This document shows positions 49,970 through 59,680 of a DNA stretch of 64,000 nucleotides, piece after piece (position 1 is the first letter of the stretch; each line of letters starts with the position of its first letter). The stretch is from positions 310,001-374,000 of the forward strand of contig JAAVVG010000009.1 in NCBI GenBank assembly GCA_012976225.1. The letters run 5' to 3'. The notes beneath the pieces were generated by a model that was given only the letters and a program-made list of their open reading frames with translations, was not told the DNA's origin and did no database searches. Both the position numbers and the translations under genes were made by a program. This DNA comes from Golubevia sp. BC0850 (taxonomy: Eukaryota; Basidiomycota; Exobasidiomycetes; Golubeviales; Golubeviaceae).

Positions 49970-51946
49970 TCAAGCTCTCACCACCAAGACTACTTCCGGC
50001 CATCTTCCACTTGCTAAATCCCACTTCCGAAGCTCAACTCTACATTCCCTGATTTCAAAGGCTTCCAAGTCCAATTTCTCCGAGGAGATCCTTTTCAAGT
50101 TCTCCATCTTCTCTTCTTCAGTGAGTGGAATTCGATGCACCTAATTTGAAAAGAAGAAAAATCAGAAATGAGTACCAAGACTAGAGAGAGGATATTTCGA
50201 GAAAGGAGACACTCACAATCCAAACTCTATGTCTGAATCCTACGTTCTCGATCGAAGGATTACACTTTTCAGCCAACTGTCTCATATGCTCCTCATCGAG
50301 ATCCAGTTCGGTACTAGCATTGCTCAAGATGTGTAAGAATCTTAGTTTCGGAAGCTTTGAGAGATGCGAGTAGAGAGTTGACTGAAAAACAAAGAGAATG
50401 TAGGGTCAGTTTCTTTCGACTCAGGTCAAAAGTTCTTCTTCATCTTCCCCCCACACTAACCTTATCCCCTTCAAACAGCTGAATTACTAGATCATTTAAC
50501 TCAATACAGCTTTGACAAATCAATCCCAATTGATCATTTGAAAGTGCGATTCCACAGATCCTCAATCTTTGGAGCTTGTTCCCTACACTTTCCATCAATC
50601 TCTTCAGGAAAGAAGCAGGTAATCTTGGCTCTTGAGAATCTTGCTCTTTTTCTTGATTTGGAATGTTTTCAGTTTCTTCTTCGCCAGTAAGGATGCCGAT
50701 GTTTGTTTTACTCGGAACGTAAAGAGTGAACTCCGTTAGAAGAGTTAGAGACTCCAAGAGGGAGGCAAGGGCCGAATAGAAGTGTTGAGGTGAAGATATT
50801 GAGGATCTTGGATGTGTAAGAGAGAGTTTCCGAAGGGAGGAGACGAAGGGGTAGAGAGTAGGGAAGGTTTCGGGGCGCTGAAATGAATAGAGAGAGAGAG
50901 AGAGACGATGGGGAAACCAGAAGATAAGAGGATGGGAGATGAAGACGGGCTCGGTCAGCAAAGACGAAGAGAGATGAAGATTTCAGACGAATCAGTCGAG
51001 CACTTCGAGTGCAAGAAAGGAAGAACTGAACTCACGATTCCCAGACCTTCAATCGCAAGTTCACTTATTCCATCTTGGCTGCTTTCCATTAAAGCTCCAA
51101 TTCCAACATTCGTCACACCTCTATAACCAACTAGATTCAATTTCTCTAATCTCGTTAAGTACTTTGAAATGTCGACTAAAACCTGGTCATTAATCAAAGT
51201 TGAAGAATCCGAAGAAAGGGTCAAACTTTCGAGATCCTCTCCCAATCTTTCAGCTATCTTTGGTAAAGCTTTGACCATGTTTCGATCTGGTGATTGAACA
51301 GAGAGCTGCTTCAATTTGATTCCAGGTCTCAATTTCTCTAGCAACAGATAAGGTGAATAGGTCCTAGAATCCCCAGTTATTGATAAAGATTCTAAATGAA
51401 GAAGACTGTCGAAAATAGTTTGCAAGACTCGATTGTTTCTGGATAGTTGAAAGCCGGTACGAGGGAGACTGAAAGAGTTAGTTTCAGTAAAATGAAATTA
51501 CTGTGATTAAAGAAAAAAGGTTCAGAGGGAATCTTAAAGACTCACAAGCTACCACTTCTTGTCCAACTCAATTCTCGAAGATTAACCATTCTCTCTACTG
51601 ATTTTGTGATCCAATGCTCAAGTTCTTCTAATTGTTCAGCGGGTAAACCGAAAGGGAACCCTTTTAATTCTAAGATTTGAACATGTCTCAAAAGATGTGG
51701 ATGAAGATATAAGGATTTGAAGACACTGTAGATTTTGGATTGATCTCTTAAGAAAAGCCTTTGATAAAGTAATGGGATCGAGTAAAGATTGAAAAGTTGG
51801 TTGACAGAAGTTAATCTTGATAAATCTTTGGATCGATGTTGAAGAAAGTCGAAAATGATTGGGTACAATTCGGTTGGAATCGAAGGAGAAGGAGCAACGA
51901 GAGGAGCTGATGGATTCTGTTGCTGTCGCTGTCGCTCAGTCGACAT
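49970..51946 (-). CDS. F-box/leucine-rich-repeat-like protein
   Basis: Six exons can be traced on the minus strand. Exon 1 (51946-about 51548) has the F-box-like SIPTELYPIIFDFLQHRSKDLSRLTSVNQLF. The next reads SRNNRVLQTIFDSLLHLESLSI and continues with leucine-rich repeats (LESLTLSSDSSTLIND, LEKLNLVGYRGVTNVGIGAL). After the intron at about 51039-50880 come KLSLTHPRSSIS, LLTEFTLYVPS, LQRLRICGIALSNDQLGLI, then STLYSHLSKLPKLRFLHILSN, and the final exon VHRIPLTEEEKMENLKRI to RPEVVLVVRA-like end (GRWPEVVLVVRA). Such proteins usually act as substrate receptors of SCF ubiquitin ligases through Skp1. Binding partners cannot be inferred. Confidence 0.75.
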
Positions 51947-52275
51947 GTGGCCTGGCTGGTCTGGCTTGAAGGTTTAACCAAACTGAAGAGCTCAGTTGGA
52001 AGGAGAAATGAGATTCAGTTAAGAGAACTGCGCAATTGAATGTGAAAGTCAAGAAGAAGTGAAAGTGAAATTTGCCTTTCTTTCACATTTCACGCTTTGG
52101 ATTCGCGAGGGCCAATCGCATCTTCTTTAAAAGATAGAACAACTTGATTCCTTTCTTCTTTCCCCCCACAACCCACCCATCTCTTGTTCATTCATTTTTA
52201 ATCCTTTCATTTCATTCAGATCTATCCAGTCAATCACCCAATTCCTCAATTCAGCCCCCATCTCTCTCTCACAGA
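51947..52275. promoter_or_regulatory. divergent promoter
   Basis: 329 bases between the F-box/LRR gene and a small membrane-protein gene. The right half is pyrimidine-rich (CTCTCTCTCTCACAG just before the ATG). No other feature. Confidence 0.45.
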
Positions 52276-53160
52276 ATGTCCAACGATCGACCAGTATTCA
52301 GATTACATGTAGACGAACATGAACAACGAAAAGGAAAATTCAATTTCAGAAAGCAAGCAGCAGATACCATTTTGAATGGTGAATTCCATGCTTTCTTTAT
52401 CTTGACCCATTTCGGTGAGTTTATCTCTTTCATCCATCCAACCCTCTTAACCTATCAGCAACCTCTAACTCTACCTCTTCTTCTTCTCAGTGATCGGAGC
52501 CTACATCGGATATCGATACCTCTTCAAATGGGGAATGTGGCCAGAGACATTAGCAAGACTTGTTTTAGCTACAGCTCAAGGAATGGGAACTGGTGGAGCT
52601 ATTGGATATGGATTCATGAGATGGATATCTCCAGCTTCTAGAAAGATTAGAAGAAGAGTCAAGGAAAGATCAGCCACTGATGAAGAAGTCAAAGAATTGG
52701 AATACATTCAATTGGGTTTTGCTATTAGTGTTTATACTATTGGGGTTTGGTGAGTTTCTTGCTACACTGTTGGAGAGTGGGAGATTCTGAAAACGTCCTT
52801 TGGATTGCGGGGTAGGAAGATAGCACCAGGCAGACTTTTATCGAGTAAGCTATCGAGGAGATTGAGCGTTGCTTAGGCTTGTGAAAAAAAATCACTCTTG
52901 CGAATTGGCTTCGACCTTTTGAAAGCAGAGAAAGGCGAACAAAAAACATAGAGAGAGCTAGCTTTATAGAAGCAGGTAGGGTTCAAATCCGGGATGTTCT
53001 AAATCTAATCTCTTCCACTCTCTCTTTTTCTCCTCTCTCTTACAGCATTCTTTGGCGATGGTTCCCTTCAGTCTCTCCAATCTCAGCTTTCGACAATCCA
53101 CAAGAATGGTTCGGTCAACTTTTCACTAACATCAAGGTTCAAGCTCAGAATGCCTTATAA
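52276..53160 (+). CDS. small membrane protein of unknown function
   Basis: Three exons (52276-52414, 52491-52749, 53046-53160) join in phase to 170 residues. A charged N-terminus (DEHEQRKGKFNFRKQ) is followed by a helix HAFFILTHFVIGAYIGYRYLF, a glycine-rich helix AQGMGTGGAIGYGF, a basic loop (RKIRRRVKER), a third helix LGFAISVYTIGVCILWRWF and an amphipathic tail. The pattern resembles small subunits of mitochondrial or ER membrane complexes, but I cannot name the family. The second intron is 296 bases, long for this window. Confidence 0.75.
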
Positions 53161-54091
53161 GAAAGCCCAACCTTCTCTGATCTGGCTGGGGACGAAACCG
53201 AGAGCAATCTGACCAAGGCCCTTCCAGAGTTTTCTATTCAAATTATCATTGATCAAGTCTCATAGGGATAGCAACATAAGGAAGCACTCAGATGGATTAG
53301 CTTTCAGACCACTTTTAAGCATGCATTCGTTCCATCCTCTTCTTCTCAGTTCCTCAAAATCTCATTTACCAAATCCTCACCATACGATGACCTTTCTCTA
53401 CCCCGGAACCATATCAACTCTCAATCCTTCAAACAAAAACCATACAAAACAAATGTCACTCGATTCTCTTTCCCCCATTTCCATTCCCCTTCGCCTCTTT
53501 TCTTCCTCTAATTTTATTGCCTGCTGTTGTCTCTTACCATCTAGTTCTCTGATTTATAAATGCAAAGAAAAGGTCTCTTAGTCTGCTGTTTCGGGCTTAC
53601 TTTCTGAAAAGAGGGCTTTTGATGAACTCCCTGTTGCCTTGTTTTTTGCGATGCTTTGAGAAAGGAACTTTAGAGATTTGGCTGATATCGAGATACTGAG
53701 CACTGTTTCGCCTTCAACATTCAAAGGGAGGATAGAGCACTCGCAAAGATTGACTTGTTCAAGAAGTAATTCTCTTTTCCACAATTCACTGATCTTCGTC
53801 ACCATCTTTTATGCAAAAGCCACCTCTTCTGAAAGGATAGTTGGTTTCCCTCCAACATGGTAAGTGGTTTGTTCGCGTTTACTAGAGGTGATCACTCAAG
53901 TTTCAGCAAGAGCAGTGAAGTTCGGATTCAAAGTGAAAGAGAAAGTGATGCCTTCAATCCTCAAGGTCTCTATAATTCGAGCAAAATCGTTAAACCCAAG
54001 AGCAACATTTCAAATACCGATTCCAAAAAATGTAGAACCAACATCAGAACTACTTTCCGTTCCAATTCGCAACCCACCCCCCGGGGGGGGG

Positions 54092-54124
<33 letters not shown>

Positions 54125-54669
54125 CAAGTTTCGACCAGTCTTTTCCTAATTTTCGAATTGGCAAGAATTCTTTTGCCCTAGTTTCTCCCATCTCTCCCCA
54201 TCCCTTCTCACGTGTTTCTAACTCTTCTCTTTCTGTTAATGTGCTGTCAGTCTGTCACTTTCCCGAACCTTTCGGTCCCCCTTTTGTCCCTGAAGCGAAA
54301 TGTTGACTTGTTCGGTTCTCTTGATCTAGTACATGCCCAAACTGTTGAATCATTCTCGAAATTGTTTAATGTTCACTAAGATCGAAAACGAAGAGATTGG
54401 TTTCGCTTCGAGTTTGTTCGTTTGAAATGGATTTTATGCGTATGTAATGTATGTTGGATGTGAGAGATTTGAAAATATTATAGTACACTTTTGAATAAAG
54501 GCAAATGAAGAAAGCTGCGTAAACAACAACTAAGCTTTTGTAAAAATAGAAAGATCACAAACAAATCGAATCATTCGAGAACGAGTCAGGGTGGATACAA
54601 CTCTTGGACACGTTCTCCAGGTTGACTTCCTTTCCAAACTCTCCCTACCCACCCTCCCCTCTCTTCCAT
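53161..54669. other. 1.5 kb convergent intergenic region with C6-G11-T31 tract
   Basis: Lies between two convergent stops. At 54075-54124 there is an uninterrupted tract of six C, eleven G and 31 T. Either side are open stretches of about 75-150 codons on both strands (53578-53805 minus, 53857-54306 plus) with no family resemblance. They may be degraded coding sequence or chance. Confidence 0.55.
54075..54124. repeat. compound homopolymer tract C6 G11 T31
   Basis: A GC-palindromic block (six C then eleven G) runs directly into 31 consecutive T. This is the most extreme low-complexity sequence of the window. Exact lengths may reflect sequencing or assembly error. Confidence 0.9.
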
Positions 54670-57485
54670 TTAACAGAACAACTCCACAGCCGAGCTTTCA
54701 TGACCGGGCTCAGCACAACACTTAACCCCACAGCCAATAACTGGACATTTAAAAGTTCTCCTACCTCTCATCTCCTTAGTCCAACCATCTGGATTTTTAC
54801 AATAAACAAACTTTCGTCTTTCCTCTGCAATTTGTGATTCAGACCTTTGAGAAGAAGTAGGAGAAGGAGAAACGACAGCGACTCTAACGACTTTAGATTT
54901 GACTTTCTGAGGAGCTTCTTTTTTCATAGTAGAGGTTAGAAGTTTACCATTCCTCAAAGTTCTAGAATTAGATTTAGAAGTTTCATTGGACTTGAGTCTT
55001 TTAGATCTCCTTGTAGATTGAAGTTCATCATCATCATCATCAGAATCATTTATTTCTAATATGTCTCTTTCTTTACCTTTACCTTTTCCCTTTCCCTTTC
55101 CTTGTTGAAGGTCTAACTTGAAAGTTTCTTCCCTAACTTTCGATTCAGCCTTTTCTTCTTCGATTTCAACCAACAATTTCTTTTCTTCTTCTCTTTCTAA
55201 TCTTCTAACCTCTTCTTTTTCTTCCCATTCTCTAATCTTTTCTTCAGTTCCATTAATCTGTCTCAAACATTTCCCATCGATAACATGACCACAATTAAGT
55301 GACCAAAGTCTATCATCAATTCCACCTCCCATCACCAATTTCTCATCACATCTACAACAAATCATGGAATTCTCTCCCAATTCACCAGTAACGACTCTGT
55401 CACCTTCTTTATTCTCCTCTTCTAGATAGGATTCAACTTCCAAAGGGGGTTCAATGACTTGATTACTAAACCTTAATCCAGCTTGTTTTTGAATGAGGGT
55501 CGAATCTTTGGTTGACTTGTGAGTCCAATTTAAAGAATAGGTGGTTGGAATCGGAGGTGGATTGTAAGGTTTGTAGAAAGATTGATGACGGTTGAACATT
55601 TGAAGTCCTCCTCCTCCTCCTCCTCCTCCTCCTCCTCCTCCTCCTCCTCCTCCCAAGATTGCTTGCATGTCATAATTTACCGGGGCTCTTGCTCCAGCTA
55701 CTGCTGCTGCTGCTCCTCCTCCTCCAATAGCTCCAAAACCTCCAATGAAGTTCCCTACTGCTGGAATCTCTCTTCTTGGATGTTCCAATCTGATTCGAGC
55801 GTTAGGTCCAGGTGGAATGCCTTCGTTGATTCTAAGGTTTCCTCTTGCGTCCCCAACTGATTAGAGGAAGGAAGTTAACGGAAACAAAAGAACAAAAAGA
55901 AGAAAAGAGGAGGAAGAGAAGAAGAAGAAGGTCGTTAGTTTGGAACGCCTTGAGGAAGTTGGGTTCCAAGAGTTTCGAATCGAAACCCTTTATGATTCTT
56001 CTCAATTCTTCAATCTGAAGAGCAGCCCTCTTTTCCCAAAAGCTATCTTTTGCCTTCTAAATTCCCTAAGTCTCCTCTGAATCTGACTGCTTCTCTCTTT
56101 ATCAAGTCACTCATTTCGCGAGTGTATGCTGCAGAGCTTCCCAACCTCCTGCCCTCTTGCTTCCCATTTCCCTTGATCTTTCATCTGTATCTAGACTTTC
56201 AGAGTTCGATACCAGCTTCTCAGCCTTTCCTCCCGCCAGATGAAGCTCAGTTATAGACCACTCCTCAAGGCTGACCCACCGACTGTCACTTATATCCCAC
56301 CAAACCAGAAACTTCCACCTGAACAGATAGGAAAGAGTTCTGAATCTGATCTAGAGCTATTCTTCAGCTAAAGCTTATTTCCAAGGGGAAGTATCAAGTT
56401 ACCCATCAGATCTCCCAACATCATTCCAAAGTCAATCTTCAATCCAATCCAATTCAAACGACCTCCGGAACTTCTAAATCTAAAAACCCTGATTGAACTT
56501 CAAGTCTCCCAATAAACTCACCAGGAACAACTTGAGGTCTAGGTAATTCATTCCCATTCCCATTTCCATTAACAGCTCTAAACCAACCACCTTGAACCGC
56601 TCTTCTACTAGCCCCCATGAATTGAATCTCATCATCATCCGAAGAATCAAGATCATTACTTGGAGAAGGAGATGCGAATCTGATTCTAGCTGGAGAAGAC
56701 TCAATCCCTCGAACCTGATCTTGATCAGGTGAAGGTGAAGGAGATACGATACTTCTTCGAATAGGAACTGAATTTGATAAAGATTCATCTCTATTTCTCA
56801 TTCTACTTCTAGTTGATCTTCTAACTGGATTTGAACTTTGTTGACTGTGGTTATTAGAACTAGATCCAATCCCTCTATCTTCAGATGAAATTAAATCTTG
56901 AAATACTTGATCATCATCAGCTGAATCATCATCATCATCGTTATCTGAAACTCTTACTTGTCTGTTCCTGTTCTGAATTGGACTTCTATTGATGGTGTTT
57001 GAAGGACCTTCACCTCTATTCCTATCCCTATTCCTATTCCTATCTACATTGGCTTCTGACTCAGGAGAGGGACTTGGACTGGGACTTACAGTAGAAGGAG
57101 AAGCGCCCATTCTAATTTCAGGTCTCAATCTCATTCCATGTTGTCTTAATTGTTGTATGAAACGTTGTCTTGACCTATCGGCTTCTGACATACCTCCTGC
57201 TGCTCTTGCTCTTTGTCGATTTGGTGGACGTGGATGTGGATGTGGATCCGAATCTGGTGAAGATGAAGGCACTGAAACTGATTGGTTAACATTTCTTGTA
57301 GAATTTGAAGTTGAAGCAGTTGAATTAGGTTGACCAGCAGTATGATGACGATAAGGAGTACCTCTTGTTGCCGCTCTACTTCTACGACCTCTTGTTGAAC
57401 CAGCTACAATGTTTGATGTGATTGTCGTATGAGATGATTCAGGTGAATCGGCTGTTAAATCTATGACTGAACCATTAGATGCCAT
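54670..57485 (-). CDS. RING-like protein with SUMO-interaction-like motifs
   Basis: Two exons (57485-56522 and 55856-54670) join in phase to 716 residues across a 665-base intron with a strong donor (GTGAGT) and a long pyrimidine tract before CAG. The N-terminus has VIDLTADSPESS, a textbook SUMO-interaction motif; similar hydrophobic-plus-acidic patches are DDDEIQFMGAS and RDILEINDSDDDDD. A 16-Gly tract encoded by GGA repeats precedes a zinc-binding part: ICCRCDEKL, then LNCGHVIDGKCL, then after about 140 charged, coiled-coil-like residues FKCPVIGCGVKC. Cys/His spacing recalls a RING with Asp in place of one ligand and a long insertion before the last Cys pair. A SUMO-targeted ubiquitin ligase is a reasonable hypothesis, not a demonstrated identity. 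It could also be two genes, but the exact phase match favours one. Confidence 0.65.
55604..55652. repeat. CCT/GGA trinucleotide microsatellite
   Basis: About 16 consecutive CCT units, encoding the polyglycine tract of the RING-like protein on the minus strand. Purine-pyrimidine asymmetry makes the tract prone to length change. Confidence 0.9.
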
Positions 57486-58830
57486 GCTTGATCCAGACGT
57501 TGAAGAGGCAGGCAGTCAAGTGATGAGGATGAGTCTGAGACCACGAGCAACACGCAAAAACTAGTTTGGGTTGTCAATCGAGTAAGGTTGAGTCAGGTTT
57601 GGTGTCAAAGTCGCGAAATCTCTTAGTGGTGCCCACCTCGACGCGCCTCTCCTTCGCCAAATTTTGATCTTCTCGCCCAATTTCACCATATGTGGAAGTC
57701 ATATCTGTACTTGACGATCTCCATTCTGTAAACCAGTTCTTTTTATTTGTCCCCACAGAATTATGCTTACCAAGTATCACGGCGCCCAGTCAAAGTGTTG
57801 AAACGCAGGAGGCGTAAGACCGTCAAAAATGGCCCCTCTCAGATTTTGTTAGTGGTGGCCTTGTTTTTTTGGCCATATTCTGACGTCCTCAAAAGTTACG
57901 TCTCCTACGATAAAAATTCATTTTACAAAGCCCTTCCAAATGCGCACCATTTGAAAGATACTGGGCTAAAGATTAACCTCAAAAGGAAATGAGATGATTT
58001 GGTGGAGTTTGAAAGGTCGAAAAGTGTAGTTGAATTGGAGGGTTGGGGGTGCTTTTGAGTCAAATTCAGCTCCTTTTCCTCACTCACTTTTCTCAATCTT
58101 CTGTTATGAGCCAAGACTTCTGTCAGATGATTTCTGATATATTTCAAAGAGGTTCAAAGACTTACAGTGAGCCTAGGTCAATGTTTAACACGGTGAAAGT
58201 GTTGATCTTGGACTGCTTTGCTGCCAGAGCTCTTCTTCGTTATCCTCCCATCTGTATGACATTTCCACTCTGATTCTGCCAAATCGATTGGGCCCCGAGT
58301 CCTAAAATTTGCTTTCCAAGGACTTGGTTCCAGCTAAAAAGTAGTCAACTGAGTTTGGTGTATACATAAAGAGATTTTGGAGTGGCCAAATTCATTGTCT
58401 AGCTTCCCTTGTCAGAATCCTGATGGTGCTCTTCACCCTCCTGTATCACCCCCTAAATTTGACAAGGTGTCTATTGAGAAGTATCAGAGGTGATGGGCTC
58501 TAAGGGACAATTTTGAAGAGCGTCAGAGCTGGTCAAGCTCACCCAGAGCCAAACCACCCCCCTTCTTACGCCTGAGCTTCACAGTCTGATTTAAATCGAT
58601 CTGAAATTTTTTCAGCCCACAATTTAGGGTATACAGAGGGTGCGGTAGTCTTCCCAAAATTTATTGAGGAGGCAAAAGAGGAGAAGGAGGGGGAGAAAGG
58701 GAGGTTTGGGCGAGAAAACGCGATCACCACTGCCGCCAAACACGACTTTGAACCCAGACTCTCCTGGTGAAGCAAGGGAGAGGCTGGAAGCCAGACTAAG
58801 CAAAAACCCGCTCAGAACACGCGACCGCGA
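57486..58830. other. 1.3 kb divergent interval of unknown content
   Basis: Lies between the start of the RING-like gene and the snoRNA host transcript. The sequence is more AT-rich and less pyrimidine-skewed than other spacers. An 81-codon open frame (57747-57992) ends LKINLKRK and has no recognised relative. No transposon ends, tRNA or other RNA consensus was found. Confidence 0.45.
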
Positions 58831-58833
58831 GAG

Positions 58834-58839
58834 TATAAG
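58834..58839 (+). promoter_or_regulatory. TATA-like box of the snoRNA host transcript
   Basis: TATAAG follows GAG at 58834-58839, about 15-25 bases ahead of a pyrimidine-rich stretch (TTTTTTACAG then CTTCTTCTTCATCC) that would be the first exon. No protein start follows within the first two exons. Confidence 0.4.
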
Positions 58840-58936
58840 AGATCAAACTTTTTTACAGTCTTCTTCTTCATCCCACCAACCATCAAAGTGAGTATCTTTC
58901 TCTTGATCCAATTCATCTCCTCTCCTCCCCTCCTTT

Positions 58937-59070
58937 ATTCCATATGATGATTTTCATCTTCCTTTCCCCGGCCTATTCGACCATGCCGAGACGACAAAGG
59001 CGCTCTTACTTCGCAGTTTGTAGCATCTAAGCTTCTTTGTGCTTGCCAGCACACTTTTGTCTGATGGAAT
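58937..59070 (+). ncRNA. box C/D snoRNA candidate in host intron 1
   Basis: Box C ATGATGA (58944-58950) and box D CTGA (59061-59064) are closed by a perfect 6-bp terminal stem, ATTCCA (58937-58942) with TGGAAT (59065-59070). A 5-bp hairpin (GTGCT/AGCAC) lies before box D. The interior holds TTCGCAGTTT (59010-59019), complementary to the same 18S AAACTGCGAA site bound by U14 domain A. It lies 49 bases after the donor. It could be a U14 relative, an snR190-like partner, or an unrelated guide; no methylation target next to box D was recognised. Confidence 0.6.
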
Positions 59071-59254
59071 CAATCCCTTCTAATATTTTGTACTTCTTTC
59101 TATTCATTTCTTCTTTCTTTACTGACTCATCTTCTTCTCTCCCTCACCTTACATCACCATCCTCACCCTCCAAAGATCTTTTCTTTCTCTTCCTCTTTTT
59201 TCAGCCCTTCTCTTCTCCTCTTCAATCGTGAGTAACCCTCCCCCCCTCTCACCC

Positions 59255-59607
59255 AAACCTATGATGATAAAACTTGGTATCCAACCAAACAATTCGCAGT
59301 TTCCACTCTAAAATCCCACTTAAAAGCACATCGTACGATGTGAAGTCTATTCAGCTCCTCTTCTCTCAAGAGAGAATCACTCTCCTACCCAACATATCTT
59401 TGATTTCCAACTCCTTAAACAAGAGTGGGCAAACTGATTCGAACCCTCTATTTCTTCGGAAATGGAGTTTCAGTAAAACGTCCAGTTGAAATTTTAGATG
59501 GGATCACATTGGGAGGTGATGATCGTTTGTATTGAGAACATAAGAGTCTTGTAGCTGGGCTTTGGTTTAATGAGGGTTTGCAGACCTTCCTTGGAAGTCT
59601 GAGGTTT
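59255..59607 (+). ncRNA. U14: U14 snoRNA, unusually long
   Basis: Box C ATGATGA (59261-59267) and box D CTGA (59599-59602) are flanked by a 5-bp terminal stem, AAACC (59255-59259) with GGTTT (59603-59607). Domain A, ATTCGCAGTTTCCAC (from 59292), matches the conserved U14 element and complements 18S GAAACTGCGAAT. Domain B, CCTTCCTTGGAAGT directly before box D, pairs at 13 of 14 positions with 18S ACATCCAAGGAAGG. The fifth base before box D faces the C that U14 methylates (C414 in yeast numbering). An internal GTGATGA (59516-59522) could be box C'. Known U14 RNAs are about 85-130 nt; here the domains are about 280 nt apart, without a canonical intron between them. It sits 27 bases from the donor and 33 from the acceptor of its host intron. 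Confidence 0.75.
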
Positions 59608-59680
59608 CAAGACAACTCTCTTTCCCATTCTGTTCGCCAGGGGATAAGAATGGGAATATTATTCTTTTGAGGGAAGTTTT

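Larger units (their letters stand above)
58860..59680 (+). ncRNA. spliced non-coding snoRNA host transcript
   Basis: Exon 1 ends at 58887 (CATCAAA|GTGAGT). Intron 1 is 58888-59204 (ends TTTTTTCAG). Exon 2 is only 23 bases of CT-rich sequence (59205-59227). Intron 2 is 59228-59640 (GTGAGT to GTTCGCCAG). Exon 3 starts at 59641; its end is not visible. The exons lack an ORF, and each intron contains one box C/D RNA, the layout of snoRNA host genes such as GAS5 or UHG in animals. In S. cerevisiae U14 shares a precursor with snR190. Ends are approximate. Confidence 0.6.

Noticed and set aside
52975-53000. tRNA B-box-like GGTTCAAATCC in an intron of the small membrane-protein gene
   Set aside because: The flanking T-arm does not pair and no A box or acceptor stem is found at the right distance.
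53578-53805. Minus-strand 75-codon frame in the convergent spacer
   Set aside because: Residue mix looks protein-like, but an in-frame stop precedes the ATG, no upstream exon can be joined, and overlapping plus-strand frames look equally open.
59228-59299. A short intron 2 of the host ending at ATTCGCAG (59299)
   Set aside because: That AG lies inside U14 domain A; the acceptor at 59640, after the terminal stem, is better supported by its pyrimidine tract.
59425-59450. B-box-like GGTTCGAATC on the minus strand inside the U14 unit
   Set aside because: The T stem does not pair (GAGGG against CAGTT) and there is no A box; not a tRNA.
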